DNA of 52,853 nucleotides from an uncultured Erysipelotrichaceae bacterium (GTDB taxonomy: Bacteria > Bacillota_I > Bacilli_A > Erysipelotrichales > Coprobacillaceae): positions 1-52,853 of the forward strand of contig URQL01000001.1 in assembly GCA_900550005.1 (NCBI GenBank), written 5' to 3'. The notes beneath the pieces were generated by a model. That model was not told where the DNA came from. It searched no databases and saw only the letters and a list, made by a program, of their open reading frames with translations. Positions 9,297-19,489 of this stretch are shown here, in pieces. The first letter of the stretch is position 1. Each line of letters opens with the position of its first letter. The position numbers were made by a program, and so were the translations under genes.

Positions 9297-12200
9297 TTTT
9301 ATGTTCTCCCTTTTCCGTTTTTTCGCTTTTGTTGTACGATAACAAAATCATTAATACACCCAATATACCTACTAAAACAAAAGTTTTAATTCCTTTACCA
9401 CCTAAATTAGGTAATAAAGACATCGTTTTATTTGTTATCGTAAATGTATAATTATCGTTTGAAGGAGTAATTGTAGTTGTATAACTTGCAACTGCTTGTT
9501 CCGTTACGGTATAAGTGTAATAAGCTTTACTTTCATCATCTAATACTGTATATGCAGGTAAATCATTAATAACTTTTTGCCATACATTTTTATTTGTTGC
9601 ATCATTAGATGAAAGCATATAACTACCAACTGTTTCTGTGATTTCTTCACTTCCTTTCATATAAGATCTTTGTAATGTTACCTCGATCGTATCTGGTCGA
9701 ATTTGTCCAAAATTATTCAGATCTTTCCAAATTTTATTTATAGTGACATTCAAAAATTCATCACAAGGATCTTGTTGATTAGATGGTATCGGCGTTAGAC
9801 TGTCTTCGTTATCATACACTTTTGTATCATCCATTAACACCGCTTTAGCGTTAGATACATATGCATCTAAATCTACTTGTTCTGTTTTATCTTCATTTGA
9901 TAATTTGGCATTTTTTAATTCATCATAATCTTTAATATCTTGATAATGACTAATTTTAAAAATGTTCCAATTATCAACATCACTATCTTTCTTTATATCT
10001 AAATTACCTTTAATAATATCTAAAAGTTGATCACTTTTAGTACGATATATACGATAAGTATTGTTATTCCCTTCAATATTTGTTTTTGTATTAAATGTAT
10101 AAGAAGATTCTAATTTTGTTTTTCCTGTAAATGGTCCTACTTCATTTGATGTTCCTCGAATCGTATCTGCATAATACATATTATTGTTTTCAATAAGTCC
10201 TTCGTTATTAAATCCAATAAAACCACCCGTTAATCCATTACTATCTGTGCCATCTATTTTATCTGTAGCTTTTCCACCAAAAACATCATAACCTGATTTA
10301 ATTCCTGTAATTATAGAATTTTCCACTTTAGTTCGATTTGCTTTGATTAAACCGATTTTAATATTTTCTTTTTCTCCTTCACCAATGTGATTTTCATCAA
10401 CATTCGAGCAAGGTATTTCTACATAAGAATCTCCAATGGTAATTTTTGCTAAATCGGATGATCCATCGCCACGATCTTTATCTAATGCAACAGATATCTT
10501 CAATCCTAATAAAGTAACTGATAAAGCATTCCCTTCAGCAAAGATTTGCAATTGTAATAATGATCCTAAGTTTAAATCAATTAAACCTAAGTTTTCCAAA
10601 TCTCCTATATAAAGTAAATCCAATAGTTTATTTATGATCGCTAAAACAGGATCAAGTAAATAAGTAGATCCAACATCAATATCGCCTAAATATTCATAGC
10701 TTGTTTTTCCTATAAAACCACCAGCAATTTGATCACTGCTTACTTTTTTTATTTCATTGACTTGACAATTACTGATTCTAGCTAAATCTCCATACCCAAC
10801 AAAGCCGCCACTTATTGGTTCTTTACCATCTGTACTTTGAACTGTAAATCCATTTTTATAACCTTTAACTTCACAATTTACTGTATATGAACCAAAGACA
10901 TCTAATACTCCTGCAGTTGCATTTAATAATTTTCCTAAAACTTGAGCTTTATCTAGATCAACTACGCCACTTTTACCCATATGTCCAATAAATCCACCAG
11001 CATAATTTTTAGCAATAACTCTATTTAATTGTTCACATTTTGAATTTTTAACAGATCCATCAAGCAAGCTACCACCAAATCCTCCAGCATTACCTGTTTG
11101 CACTTTTGTATTTAATATACCTTCTGTTATTTGATCCTTTGCTTCAACAACCAATCCATTATCAATTGAACCAGTAACCGTTGCATGGTAAATATAAGTT
11201 CTAAAACTATCTAAAACATCAATACTTCCTAACTTAATGAGGTTTAAAATACTTGTATCTCCACTATCTCCAACTTGTGCTATAGCAGATACATCAGCTA
11301 GCCCAAAGAATCCACCTGCGTTTTGTCCACCAATAACTTTACGTATTCCACAAGCTTTAATTGTAGTATCTGTTGATTTTGTTGAACCTATAATTGTTCC
11401 GCTTGTATTACCAATAAATCCACCAACATAAGATGCATAATTCGTATTAACATCATTATCTTGAACATAAGTACCATCAACTGTAATTCCATAATCATCC
11501 CATGATGAAACACTGGCATAATCAATTGTACTTAACGTTGCACTTAAAACTTGTGCTAATGAAGCAGGAGTTTGAATTAAAATTCCAAGTAACTTAGAAA
11601 GAAGTCCTGAATTAGAAGTCGTATTTAATGTAACTGCACTTCCTGGTGTACTGATACCTACATAACCTCCTACATTTTGACTTCCTGTCACAGATTTTAA
11701 ATTAGTAATCGAACAATAAGATGTATCTGATCCTTGAATTTTTCCACCAATCATCTTTCCAACATAGCCACCGCTATTCCCTTCATTGTTTGTAAAATCA
11801 GTACCTGTTGTTTGAATACTTGCACCTGATTGATAACCTATTACTTTTGAGTTTTCAATAACAGGTATAAAAGATTGAAGAATTGGCAAATCACCATTAA
11901 TAGTTAAACCTGCTAAATCAATTTTGCCGACATCTGCCACTCCAGTAGTGAGCATTTCTCCGACAAAACCGCCACTGCTTCTTAAACTATTTACATCTTT
12001 AAGATCCATGGCTTTTGCTTCTTTAACAACGCCACCATCCATTTGTCCAACATAACCACCGGCTACACCACCTTCTTTAGCACTATTACCTGATTGTTTT
12101 CTTCCTGCTTTAATACTATAACCATAAGCATAGTGATTAATAATTTGATCTAGTTCTTCTTGACTAGTAACTGTTCCTAATTCTTGAAGTTGTTTCCCAT

Positions 12201-15200
12201 AAGTTCCATTAATTCCTATAGCTTGTACCCAAGAATTCCATGTATCCATTGATAAATTTCTAAGTGGTCCATAAATCGCTGTAGATGTTTCTGTAGGATA
12301 AACAGCTTGTAAAGCACTTAGTGTATTATCCAATTTTACTAATCCATAAAGTAAGCTAATTCCACCAGTATCTACAACATTAGCACATTCGCTTTTACCG
12401 CTAAAACCGCCAGCAAATTCATAACCATATACAGCTCTTAGACGACTGATCGAATTTTCTTTTTGAATCGTTGGAATTGAATTATTCCATTGTCGATTAG
12501 AATTTCCTTCAATTCTACCTCCTAAGTTGTATCCGACATAACCTCCGGCACAACCTTTTTGGACACCATTTTGGGTAGGTGAACTTGCTCTTACAACACC
12601 ACCACAAGGAATACAAGTTGTTTGAGAATTATAAATCATAGGAATAAAAGATTGTAAAATTGAAGCTAAACCACCACTAATATTAACTAAACCGCCTAAT
12701 AAAGTTGTATCACCTAATACACTAGCAACATCTCCTGGTTGCATTGAACCAACATAACCTCCAGCACTTATTTGTCCTATAACATATGCAAAATTATATG
12801 CATTGCAATTTTGTAATTGTGATCCGTTATTTTCGCCTACAAATCCACCTGCTTTTCCAAGCGTTCCATCTGTATTTGATAATCCATTTGCTTTAACACT
12901 ATAACCACCAATATTTCCTGTTACATCACAATCTTCTATTTTTGAAGCAACAACATCTAAAGCAGATAATAAATTGCTTAATTCAATACTTGATCCTAAA
13001 ATAGTTAATCCTTTACCTAATGAAGCCGTATTTCCAATATCTAATTTTCCTATATAACCACCCGCACAATTTTGTGCGCTGACAGCGTAATAAGAATCAC
13101 CATTATAATAACTTGATCCATCACTGCTATTCAAATCTTCACTAGGTGGTGTAACCGTCGTATGTTTTAAATTACTTACATCACTATTTGTAATTTGTAC
13201 TGCACTAGCATATCCTATATATCCGCCCGCACTACCAGAAGTTAAGTCGGTTTCATCATATCCACTCGTATTTACTACTAATCCCTCTTTAGAATTAACA
13301 TCAGCATTTTTTATAATAGGAACATAAACATTAACTAATTTAAGAAGATCATTAAGTTGAATGTTTAATCCTGTTATACCACCTAAAATACTGATTCCTT
13401 TTGAAGCATCAGCTAATGCTCCTGCATAAACCTTTCCTGCAAAACCTCCAGCATAACTCCGACCAGATACTTTTTCTATATTATTAACCGCTATGTTTTC
13501 ACCTTGATTATCTAAAGTTCCACTTTGAAAATCAGCAGCAAATCCACCTGCTAAATCACCTATCACTTGACCTTCTTTTACGAATTCAACTCGACATTGT
13601 TCATATTTAGGAATAAGGTAAGCGACAGCATTCAATAATCCATTTGCTTCAATCAAAGATTTAATTTCTGTTTCATCTCCAACCTCTGCTAAACAACCTG
13701 TTTTAGAAATCCCTACGAATCCACCGGAATATCCACCTTGATCCGTCGTTTTAACATATTTCAAATTTTTCACAGTTGAATTTGAAATTTTTGTACTTCC
13801 ACTTCTTGCTACAAAACCACCTGCAACATAATCTTGAACTAAATTTTCGTCTCTTTGTCCTGTTGCTTCGATCGTCAACCCACTTTCAATACCTGTAACA
13901 CTAGAATTAGTAATTTTAACTTCTATTGCTTGTCCTAATGAAAGTAAATTACTAAGTTTAATGAGATAATTTAATCCTAATAAATTAACTGTTAATCCCC
14001 CATCACTACCTACTAAATCTCCTGGGCTAGCAACACCAACAAATCCTCCAACATAATTATTTCCTTGAATGGATTCTAAATTTGTGATTTGAACTTCATC
14101 TATTTTACCACCTATAGCTTCCCCAAAAGCACCACCAACAATATCTTTATTTGCCTCTATTTTAGTGTGATCACCAATTAAACTGACATTATTAATATCA
14201 AAACCTAAATAAGAAGCTACACCTAATGTTGTATTAAGTAATCCTGCTACGCTAGCTGTTCCTACTGATCCTGCAAGACCACCAACATAACTATTTCCAC
14301 TAACACTTTTTATATTACTTACACTATTTTGTTGTTCAATAATATTTGTTGTGTAAATGTCATTTTTTATAAATGATACGTTGTCTAATGAAGTTTGATT
14401 AGACGAAGAAATTTGTACACCATTTCCTCTACCGATAAATCCGCCAACGTAATCCTTACCACTAACTGTTAAAGGAGCATTGATTTGACAGCCAAATAAA
14501 TTTGAAGGATGAATTCCTGCAAGAGATAATAAAGTATTTCCTGAGCTTGGATCGCTGCTTAAAAGTTTTACAACTAAATCCACAACCCCGCCAAGTAAAT
14601 TATCTTTTGTATCACTTTTACCTAAATTTGCTGCCCATCCTAAATCAGCAATTCCAGCAAAGCCACCTACATTATTTCCTCCAGAATTCACATTCATTTC
14701 TTGATTTATATTAATACAACAATTAACCATTGAGGTATTGGCAAGTACTCCCGCAAAGCCACCTTGGTATTCATTACCAGAAATGGCTAAAATATTTCCA
14801 TTAATTGAACAATCTACAAGCATGCTTTCTGGATTAATTTTACTAAATTTAGATAGATCACCTTGAATATCTAAAGCACCTGATAGTGTTCCTTCAATCA
14901 CATCATCACGCGCTATTCCAACAAAGCCACCGCTATAATTATTTGCTTGAACCTGATAAGAACCATTTTGAATTGAGCATTTCGCAACAATTGCTCCTCT
15001 TTGTTCGCCAATAAATCCACCTGCACTATCATGATCATTACTACCTATTTTTCCTGTTAAGCCATTAATCATACAATCTTGAATCACAACATTTTTATAT
15101 CCTGTAGGGATTAATTTATCCACAGGAATCGCATTTCCCAATAAAATCGTAATTAAATCTCCCAAGCCTAATCCAGGAATGACATTTAAAATTTTAGCTA

Positions 15201-17007
15201 ATAAAGTAGCTGTTCCACCTAATCCTTTAGACAAACCATCGTATTCCGTTTTACCTGATACATACCCGACAAATCCACCTGTATAATGATTAACATTGTT
15301 TACGATTGTATTATTTAATTCACATTTTGATATTTCAACATCACCAACAATTCTACCGGCAAATGCTCCTGTCGCCAAAGCTGTTGGATCTTTTTGTCTT
15401 GCGTTTAAAATATTAGATAACGTTTCTCTCAACCCTGCATCTACCGATCCAAAAGTTAATAGCCAAGTTAATCCATCTAATAATCCTCCAAGAACTAAAC
15501 CTAAAGAAGATGTAAGTCCACTTATTAAAGTTTGATCAAATTTTGTTTTTGACGCTTGATTATCTATGTTTATATTATTAAACTCAATATTTGACACTTT
15601 TGCTGTACCTTTACTTAAACCAATATCATCATCACTTGATTCATTTGATAAAGTTGCAAAAAAGCCAACACCCATTTGCTTACCAACATCTAATTCATCA
15701 CTTTGAATAACCTTTATATTTGATAATGTAGGTTGATTGCCTTGAATTTCAGATCCATTCCACAAAGAAGTATTATTAATTGACTTAGCACCAATCATTG
15801 TTCCTTGGAACATTAACGGTTCCCAATTACTACTAGATAAATCAATATCTCTAAAAATAATGTAATTTGCATTAGATGAATAAGTTAGCTTATAACCAGA
15901 AGATACATCTGTCTTTGGCTCAATCTCACCTGTAGCTTGATTAACCACACATTGATGTCTTATTGCGAAATGACTAATAGAACTCGTTGATTTATCTGTA
16001 TCATGAATACTACCAAATGTAAAATCCTCTAATCCATTTTGTTCTTTAGTTAAATCTGCATCACCTGGATAAAGTAAAATTGGATTTCCATTTTGATCAA
16101 TATCAACTTTTCGAGTTACTTCTGCTGCATCATAATAAGCTTGATAAACTGCACCATGAACAGTAGCATCTGAACCAATCTTACGTAATTGTTGTTCATT
16201 CCCTATTAGAATATAAGTTGTGCCATCAATGGTTTTAGTAACTTGTCCCTTAAAATCTCTACCTTCAGCACTTGTTTTATCAACATAAATAGAATCATCA
16301 TCTTGCTTACTATCTAACAGTCCTACTTGATTCACTACTGTTTCTGGCATTTGCTCCGTAAATTCTTTAGCTAGTACATAATGATGTGATGAACTATAAG
16401 TTAAATAATTTTTTGAATTATTTGGATAAATCATTTGTCCCACACCAAAATATTCAGGTAACATGTCCTTAGACATTACTGGTTCTTGTTCATGTGAATT
16501 AGAAAGTAAAGTCTTTAATTGATAATTATTATATATATAAATTGTATCTGTTTTATCATCATAAATTATGTTCTTTTCACCAATGGGTGAAGAACTAAAT
16601 TCACCAGTAAAATTTTGTGGTAAACTCCAATAATGATCACCTAAATCAATATTATTCATTAATTGATATTTTGCGCTTAAACTATAAGTAACTGCATTAT
16701 CATTTTGATAAACTGTTTCTCCTGTTCCAAAAGTATTTTCATCATTATCTAATAAAGTGACTATAACATTTGTCCCTATAGCTTGTAGTTGTTTTAAATT
16801 ATAAATTTTAATAACTTCGTTCTCATAAATTGAAGAATAATCTACTTCTTTTTCATTTTGTTCTTCAATATTTTCTGTAATATCCTTTTCTTCTGATGAG
16901 TTTGTTGTATTATTATTTGCATAAACGTAAATTGAAGTAAATAATAAAGAGATTACACACATCCAAATTACGCCTACGTAAACAACGTCCCTAAATTTAC
17001 GTAACAT
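9283..17007 (-). CDS. Giant GLUG-repeat surface adhesin, probable pilus tip protein
   Basis: 2574 residues and first gene of the pilus operon. Signal peptide about 1-31. The N-terminal part (to about 540) has repeated xQLxxIG segments (LKQLQAIG, EQQLRKIGSD) common in GLUG proteins. From about 545 to 2270 run some 30 copies of a [ASTV]-G-G-[FY]-[VIAS]-[GA] module, alternating short and long units, so that a pair covers roughly 130-150 residues; long units carry a hydrophobic LLGGLVxI-like segment followed by an xIPxIxN turn. A Cna-B domain (VTINKIWKDLNNFGQIRPD, about 2419) precedes LPNLG (about 2532), a hydrophobic helix and a charged tail. By position (tip-backbone-sortase) it is the likely tip adhesin. 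The ligand is unknown. The frame is intact throughout, unlike several neighbouring genes. Confidence 0.88.
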   Translation of the reverse strand: MLRKFRDVVYVGVIWMCVISLLFTSIYVYANNNTTNSSEEKDITENIEEQNEKEVDYSSIYENEVIKIYNLKQLQAIGTNVIVTLLDNDENTFGTGETVYQNDNAVTYSLSAKYQLMNNIDLGDHYWSLPQNFTGEFSSSPIGEKNIIYDDKTDTIYIYNNYQLKTLLSNSHEQEPVMSKDMLPEYFGVGQMIYPNNSKNYLTYSSSHHYVLAKEFTEQMPETVVNQVGLLDSKQDDDSIYVDKTSAEGRDFKGQVTKTIDGTTYILIGNEQQLRKIGSDATVHGAVYQAYYDAAEVTRKVDIDQNGNPILLYPGDADLTKEQNGLEDFTFGSIHDTDKSTSSISHFAIRHQCVVNQATGEIEPKTDVSSGYKLTYSSNANYIIFRDIDLSSSNWEPLMFQGTMIGAKSINNTSLWNGSEIQGNQPTLSNIKVIQSDELDVGKQMGVGFFATLSNESSDDDIGLSKGTAKVSNIEFNNINIDNQASKTKFDQTLISGLTSSLGLVLGGLLDGLTWLLTFGSVDAGLRETLSNILNARQKDPTALATGAFAGRIVGDVEISKCELNNTIVNNVNHYTGGFVGYVSGKTEYDGLSKGLGGTATLLAKILNVIPGLGLGDLITILLGNAIPVDKLIPTGYKNVVIQDCMINGLTGKIGSNDHDSAGGFIGEQRGAIVAKCSIQNGSYQVQANNYSGGFVGIARDDVIEGTLSGALDIQGDLSKFSKINPESMLVDCSINGNILAISGNEYQGGFAGVLANTSMVNCCININQEMNVNSGGNNVGGFAGIADLGWAANLGKSDTKDNLLGGVVDLVVKLLSSDPSSGNTLLSLAGIHPSNLFGCQINAPLTVSGKDYVGGFIGRGNGVQISSSNQTSLDNVSFIKNDIYTTNIIEQQNSVSNIKSVSGNSYVGGLAGSVGTASVAGLLNTTLGVASYLGFDINNVSLIGDHTKIEANKDIVGGAFGEAIGGKIDEVQITNLESIQGNNYVGGFVGVASPGDLVGSDGGLTVNLLGLNYLIKLSNLLSLGQAIEVKITNSSVTGIESGLTIEATGQRDENLVQDYVAGGFVARSGSTKISNSTVKNLKYVKTTDQGGYSGGFVGISKTGCLAEVGDETEIKSLIEANGLLNAVAYLIPKYEQCRVEFVKEGQVIGDLAGGFAADFQSGTLDNQGENIAVNNIEKVSGRSYAGGFAGKVYAGALADASKGISILGGITGLNIQLNDLLKLVNVYVPIIKNADVNSKEGLVVNTSGYDETDLTSGSAGGYIGYASAVQITNSDVSNLKHTTVTPPSEDLNSSDGSSYYNGDSYYAVSAQNCAGGYIGKLDIGNTASLGKGLTILGSSIELSNLLSALDVVASKIEDCDVTGNIGGYSVKANGLSNTDGTLGKAGGFVGENNGSQLQNCNAYNFAYVIGQISAGGYVGSMQPGDVASVLGDTTLLGGLVNISGGLASILQSFIPMIYNSQTTCIPCGGVVRASSPTQNGVQKGCAGGYVGYNLGGRIEGNSNRQWNNSIPTIQKENSISRLRAVYGYEFAGGFSGKSECANVVDTGGISLLYGLVKLDNTLSALQAVYPTETSTAIYGPLRNLSMDTWNSWVQAIGINGTYGKQLQELGTVTSQEELDQIINHYAYGYSIKAGRKQSGNSAKEGGVAGGYVGQMDGGVVKEAKAMDLKDVNSLRSSGGFVGEMLTTGVADVGKIDLAGLTINGDLPILQSFIPVIENSKVIGYQSGASIQTTGTDFTNNEGNSGGYVGKMIGGKIQGSDTSYCSITNLKSVTGSQNVGGYVGISTPGSAVTLNTTSNSGLLSKLLGILIQTPASLAQVLSATLSTIDYASVSSWDDYGITVDGTYVQDNDVNTNYASYVGGFIGNTSGTIIGSTKSTDTTIKACGIRKVIGGQNAGGFFGLADVSAIAQVGDSGDTSILNLIKLGSIDVLDSFRTYIYHATVTGSIDNGLVVEAKDQITEGILNTKVQTGNAGGFGGSLLDGSVKNSKCEQLNRVIAKNYAGGFIGHMGKSGVVDLDKAQVLGKLLNATAGVLDVFGSYTVNCEVKGYKNGFTVQSTDGKEPISGGFVGYGDLARISNCQVNEIKKVSSDQIAGGFIGKTSYEYLGDIDVGSTYLLDPVLAIINKLLDLLYIGDLENLGLIDLNLGSLLQLQIFAEGNALSVTLLGLKISVALDKDRGDGSSDLAKITIGDSYVEIPCSNVDENHIGEGEKENIKIGLIKANRTKVENSIITGIKSGYDVFGGKATDKIDGTDSNGLTGGFIGFNNEGLIENNNMYYADTIRGTSNEVGPFTGKTKLESSYTFNTKTNIEGNNNTYRIYRTKSDQLLDIIKGNLDIKKDSDVDNWNIFKISHYQDIKDYDELKNAKLSNEDKTEQVDLDAYVSNAKAVLMDDTKVYDNEDSLTPIPSNQQDPCDEFLNVTINKIWKDLNNFGQIRPDTIEVTLQRSYMKGSEEITETVGSYMLSSNDATNKNVWQKVINDLPAYTVLDDESKAYYTYTVTEQAVASYTTTITPSNDNYTFTITNKTMSLLPNLGGKGIKTFVLVGILGVLMILLSYNKSEKTEKGEHKNENN

Positions 17008-17160
17008 CCCATGTACTCCTTACTTTCTTAAAACCCAATCTGATAAAATGTTAGTTTTCTTTGTTATAAGGTGATTAATTTAGATGGTTAATCTCTATTA
17101 TTCTCTTCATAGCAGTATTCTAATAGTCTATCAATAGCAATTAATAAAATTACTATATAT

Positions 17161-17189
17161 AGTGTACCCCCCCCCGAAACTTTTGTCAA
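17161..17189 (-). promoter_or_regulatory. Pilus operon promoter with poly-G spacer (phase-variable type)
   Basis: On the minus strand: TTGACA (17184-17189), a spacer of exactly 17 bp consisting of AAAGTTTC plus nine G, then TACACT (17161-17166). -35 is a perfect consensus; -10 keeps T1, A2, A4 and T6. Expected start near 17154 leaves an untranslated leader of about 147 bases before AAGTAAGGAG and the ATG. Length change of the G run by slippage would alter the -35/-10 spacing. Confidence 0.8.
17167..17175. repeat. Homopolymer tract, 9 C on plus strand (9 G on minus)
   Basis: The only G/C homopolymer of this length I noticed in this very AT-rich window, located between the -35 and -10 boxes of the pilus operon. 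Tracts of this length are known slippage sites. Its exact length also deserves caution, since sequencers miscount such runs. Confidence 0.9.
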
Positions 17190-17488
17190 GTATTATTATT
17201 TTTCTATTTTAACTAATAGGAATTATGCTTTTAGTTATTTTATAAAAATAGCACTATTTTCATATTTAATTTATATGTTTAAATTTAATTCAATCTTTCA
17301 AAAATAAATCGCTTATTTCAACAAATTTGGTCATATTGTTCATTATTTGTAAAATTTAATTATATTATATGAAACAATTTAAATAAAACACTTACAAATA
17401 TTTTTTTAGTAATATAAAACAAATTAATTTTAAATATTTGTTAAATTTATATTGATTTTATGTAATTTTTACATCAAAATATAACCAA
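17190..17488. other. AT-rich intergenic region, no gene seen
   Basis: About 300 bases upstream of the pilus promoter. Extremely AT-rich with many short T and A runs; no ORF, hairpin or recognisable operator was found. Such composition could serve as UP-type or nucleoid-protein-binding DNA, but nothing specific supports this. Confidence 0.5.
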
Positions 17489-17523
17489 AAAAAGCTAAGT
17501 CAACACTTAGCTTAATCTTTTTT
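17486..17523. terminator. Bidirectional terminator
   Basis: Perfect 9-bp stem AAGCTAAGT/ACTTAGCTT with CAAC loop, T-rich on both sides (AATCTTTTTT on plus, CTTTTTTTGG on minus). Probably the original terminator of the MATE gene whose remnant lies beside it. Confidence 0.75.
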
Positions 17524-17538
17524 CATTTTTAATACTAC

Positions 17539-17760
17539 TTATTTATACATAATGAAATAAGTGACCACCATAACAATGGCTGTAATGATTGATGTATGAA
17601 CAACTTGTTTTATTTTACTTTCTTCTTTTTGTACAATATATTTAGCTAAAACAACATTTGTTTCAACTGACAGACCAGTAAATAAACTTACAATCAAACT
17701 AATCATTGCCGAGTTACTTCCAACAGTAGCTAATTATATACTACCACAATATCCATCTTC
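17539..17760 (-). pseudogene. MATE-family transporter remnant
   Basis: Minus-strand translation reads LATVGSNSAMISLIVSLF, GLSVETNVVLAKYI and KQVVHTSIITAIV, the conserved first-helices region of MATE exporters (GLSVGTNVVVARYIGA-like in intact ones), then ends in a short unrelated tail at TAA 17539. A TAA (17734-17736) interrupts the frame at its 5' side, next to a degenerate D-G-x-x-G segment. Only about 70 of some 450 codons remain. Unrelated in position to the intact MATE gene at 44.9 kb. Confidence 0.75.
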
Positions 17761-17894
17761 ATCACCTCATGTCCCGTTATTATACAAAAAATGTATGAAA
17801 TAACCTATAAAGTATTCACTTTTCATATTATGTAAATCTATTTATTACAACTTCAACTTATAGTAAAATAAAATTAGAAAAGGAGGTTTTGTTT

Positions 17895-18401
17895 ATGTCA
17901 AAAAAGAAAATTTCTGTTTTCACTGCAAGCATTTTCCTCATTTTAATTTGTGCTTTCTTCATATTGAATCATAAACCTAATAAAGTAACTTATGATCGTC
18001 TTTTTGAGGATTCAGCAAATACATGTAATATCCTAGTTCTTTATAAAGACGATAAACAAAGTGGTCTTCGTCTAACGACCAATATAGATTATGCTTCACC
18101 TATGGTTTATTTTGATGTCATTTATGAACGTATCGTTGAATCTGATAATATCTACTATTTAACAAACAACAAGGATTTTCTTAAAATAAACAAGGATGGT
18201 ACATTTGAGAGGTCGGATCCTGTTATTTATAACGATATTGACTATGCAGTAATCAATGTAGATGACACAAGTGACTTTGACGCATCTCTTCGTTATATTC
18301 AACCTAACGATGATACTGAGGTTTATATTTCTTCATCTATTTTCAAAAATAATTCAATGATGATCAAAGAAATTGCACAAGTAGATAATTACTTTAACTA
18401 A
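17895..18401 (+). CDS. Small membrane-anchored extracellular protein, unknown function
   Basis: 168 residues from the ATG at 17895, chosen because AGGAGG at 17881-17886 gives 8-base spacing; a TTG six bases earlier is in frame but less likely. N-terminal signal anchor (about residues 8-27, VFTASIFLILICAFFIL), no lipobox Cys at the right place, then a soluble domain rich in Asp and Asn. I do not recognise the family. Single gene closed by a strong terminator. Confidence 0.7.
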   Translation: MSKKKISVFTASIFLILICAFFILNHKPNKVTYDRLFEDSANTCNILVLYKDDKQSGLRLTTNIDYASPMVYFDVIYERIVESDNIYYLTNNKDFLKINKDGTFERSDPVIYNDIDYAVINVDDTSDFDASLRYIQPNDDTEVYISSSIFKNNSMMIKEIAQVDNYFN

Positions 18402-18430
18402 AAAATGGTTCATTCGAACCATTTTTATTT
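18401..18430. terminator. Bidirectional terminator between convergent genes
   Basis: 11-bp perfect stem AAAAATGGTTC/GAACCATTTTT with loop ATTC; U-rich in both directions. It serves the small anchored protein gene and the convergent lactonase gene. Confidence 0.85.
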
Positions 18431-19438
18431 GCACACACAAACAGGTGCTGGAATTTTTAATTTTTCATTTAAACGAATCAATTCATCTTGACCAATTCTA
18501 AAACATTCTAATTCATCTTTATCTTGAGCTGCACTAATTACATAGTTACCAATCACATTGATATCACGAGGATTTTTACCTATTTCATAGAAACCAATTA
18601 AACCTATTTTACCTGTTTCTTTCATTATTAGATACATAGCAATAGAATTATGCCCACGATTTGAAACAAATAAGTACTTTTCATCTTCACTTAAACGAAT
18701 AGCCGCTGCAGAGGAATCTTTTTTATAGCCAAAAGGTAAACAAGAAATCTTTTGACTTAATACCATTCCTTTTTCACCACAATTAAAGACCATGATCGTA
18801 CTTGCAATCTCGTTAACTAAATAACCATGTTTACCATCTTTAGTAAAAATAAGATGTCGAGGTCCACTACCAGGTAAAATATTGATTGAAGCCTCTTTAT
18901 CTTCTACCAATCTTCCATTACCATATTTATAAGTAACAATTCGATCACTACCTAAATCAACTGTATAAAGATATTTCTTTTCTGGTGTAATACCCACATA
19001 ATGAGGATGCGGTGAAGCTTGTCGGCCAAATAAATCGGGACCCATTCCTTTATGATAAACAACACATGTTTTTTCTTTTACTTCATGATTTTCTATACGA
19101 TAAGCTACTGTTGTTCCTGCATGATAATTTGCCCCATATAAATAGTTTTTATTAGGATCTAAGCATAAATGTGTATAACTTCTCCCATTTGAAGTCGAAT
19201 GACTTAATTCTATTAAATCATCGTTTTGAATTAAAAAGCTTCCCATTCCTCCACCATTTTCTTTTTTAGAAGCATTTTTATAAGAAACATAAAGGTATTG
19301 TTCATCACGGATAAGATAAGCTGCATAATCACTTGTTTCTACTTTTTTAACTAAGGTCATTTTTCCTGTTTTATCATCTAAATTACAAATATAAATTCCT
19401 CTTTTTTTATCATAACTTCCTACATAAAATGTTGTCAT
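18425..19438 (-). CDS. Lactonase, 7-bladed beta-propeller (6-phosphogluconolactonase type)
   Basis: 337 residues, normal for the cytosolic beta-propeller lactonase family (Pgl/YkgB-like), which hydrolyses 6-phosphogluconolactone or related lactones. Typical motifs: start MTTFYVGSYDKKRGIY, SYTHLCLDPNKNYLYGANYHAGT, ASPHPHYVGITPEKKYLYTVDLGSDR and GPRHLIFTKDGKHGYLVNE, with blade repeats following. Downstream of the gamma-glutamyltranspeptidase with about 50 bases between them, so possibly co-transcribed. No pentose-phosphate genes lie nearby to confirm the substrate. Confidence 0.85.
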   Translation of the reverse strand: MTTFYVGSYDKKRGIYICNLDDKTGKMTLVKKVETSDYAAYLIRDEQYLYVSYKNASKKENGGGMGSFLIQNDDLIELSHSTSNGRSYTHLCLDPNKNYLYGANYHAGTTVAYRIENHEVKEKTCVVYHKGMGPDLFGRQASPHPHYVGITPEKKYLYTVDLGSDRIVTYKYGNGRLVEDKEASINILPGSGPRHLIFTKDGKHGYLVNEIASTIMVFNCGEKGMVLSQKISCLPFGYKKDSSAAAIRLSEDEKYLFVSNRGHNSIAMYLIMKETGKIGLIGFYEIGKNPRDINVIGNYVISAAQDKDELECFRIGQDELIRLNEKLKIPAPVCVCK

Positions 19439-19489
19439 ACTATCCCTTCCTATCTTCTTAACTTATTATACCTTTTTTTCATTTGATTT

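Noticed and set aside
9900..15400. Repeats of the adhesin region considered as a CRISPR or tandem DNA array
   Set aside because: Similarity is at protein level only, with divergent DNA and no constant repeat-spacer length.
11237..15535. Plus-strand open frames within the giant adhesin gene
   Set aside because: They are antisense shadows of the Gly-rich repeats, rich in Pro and Pro-Pro from reversed Gly codons, with no ribosome binding sites.
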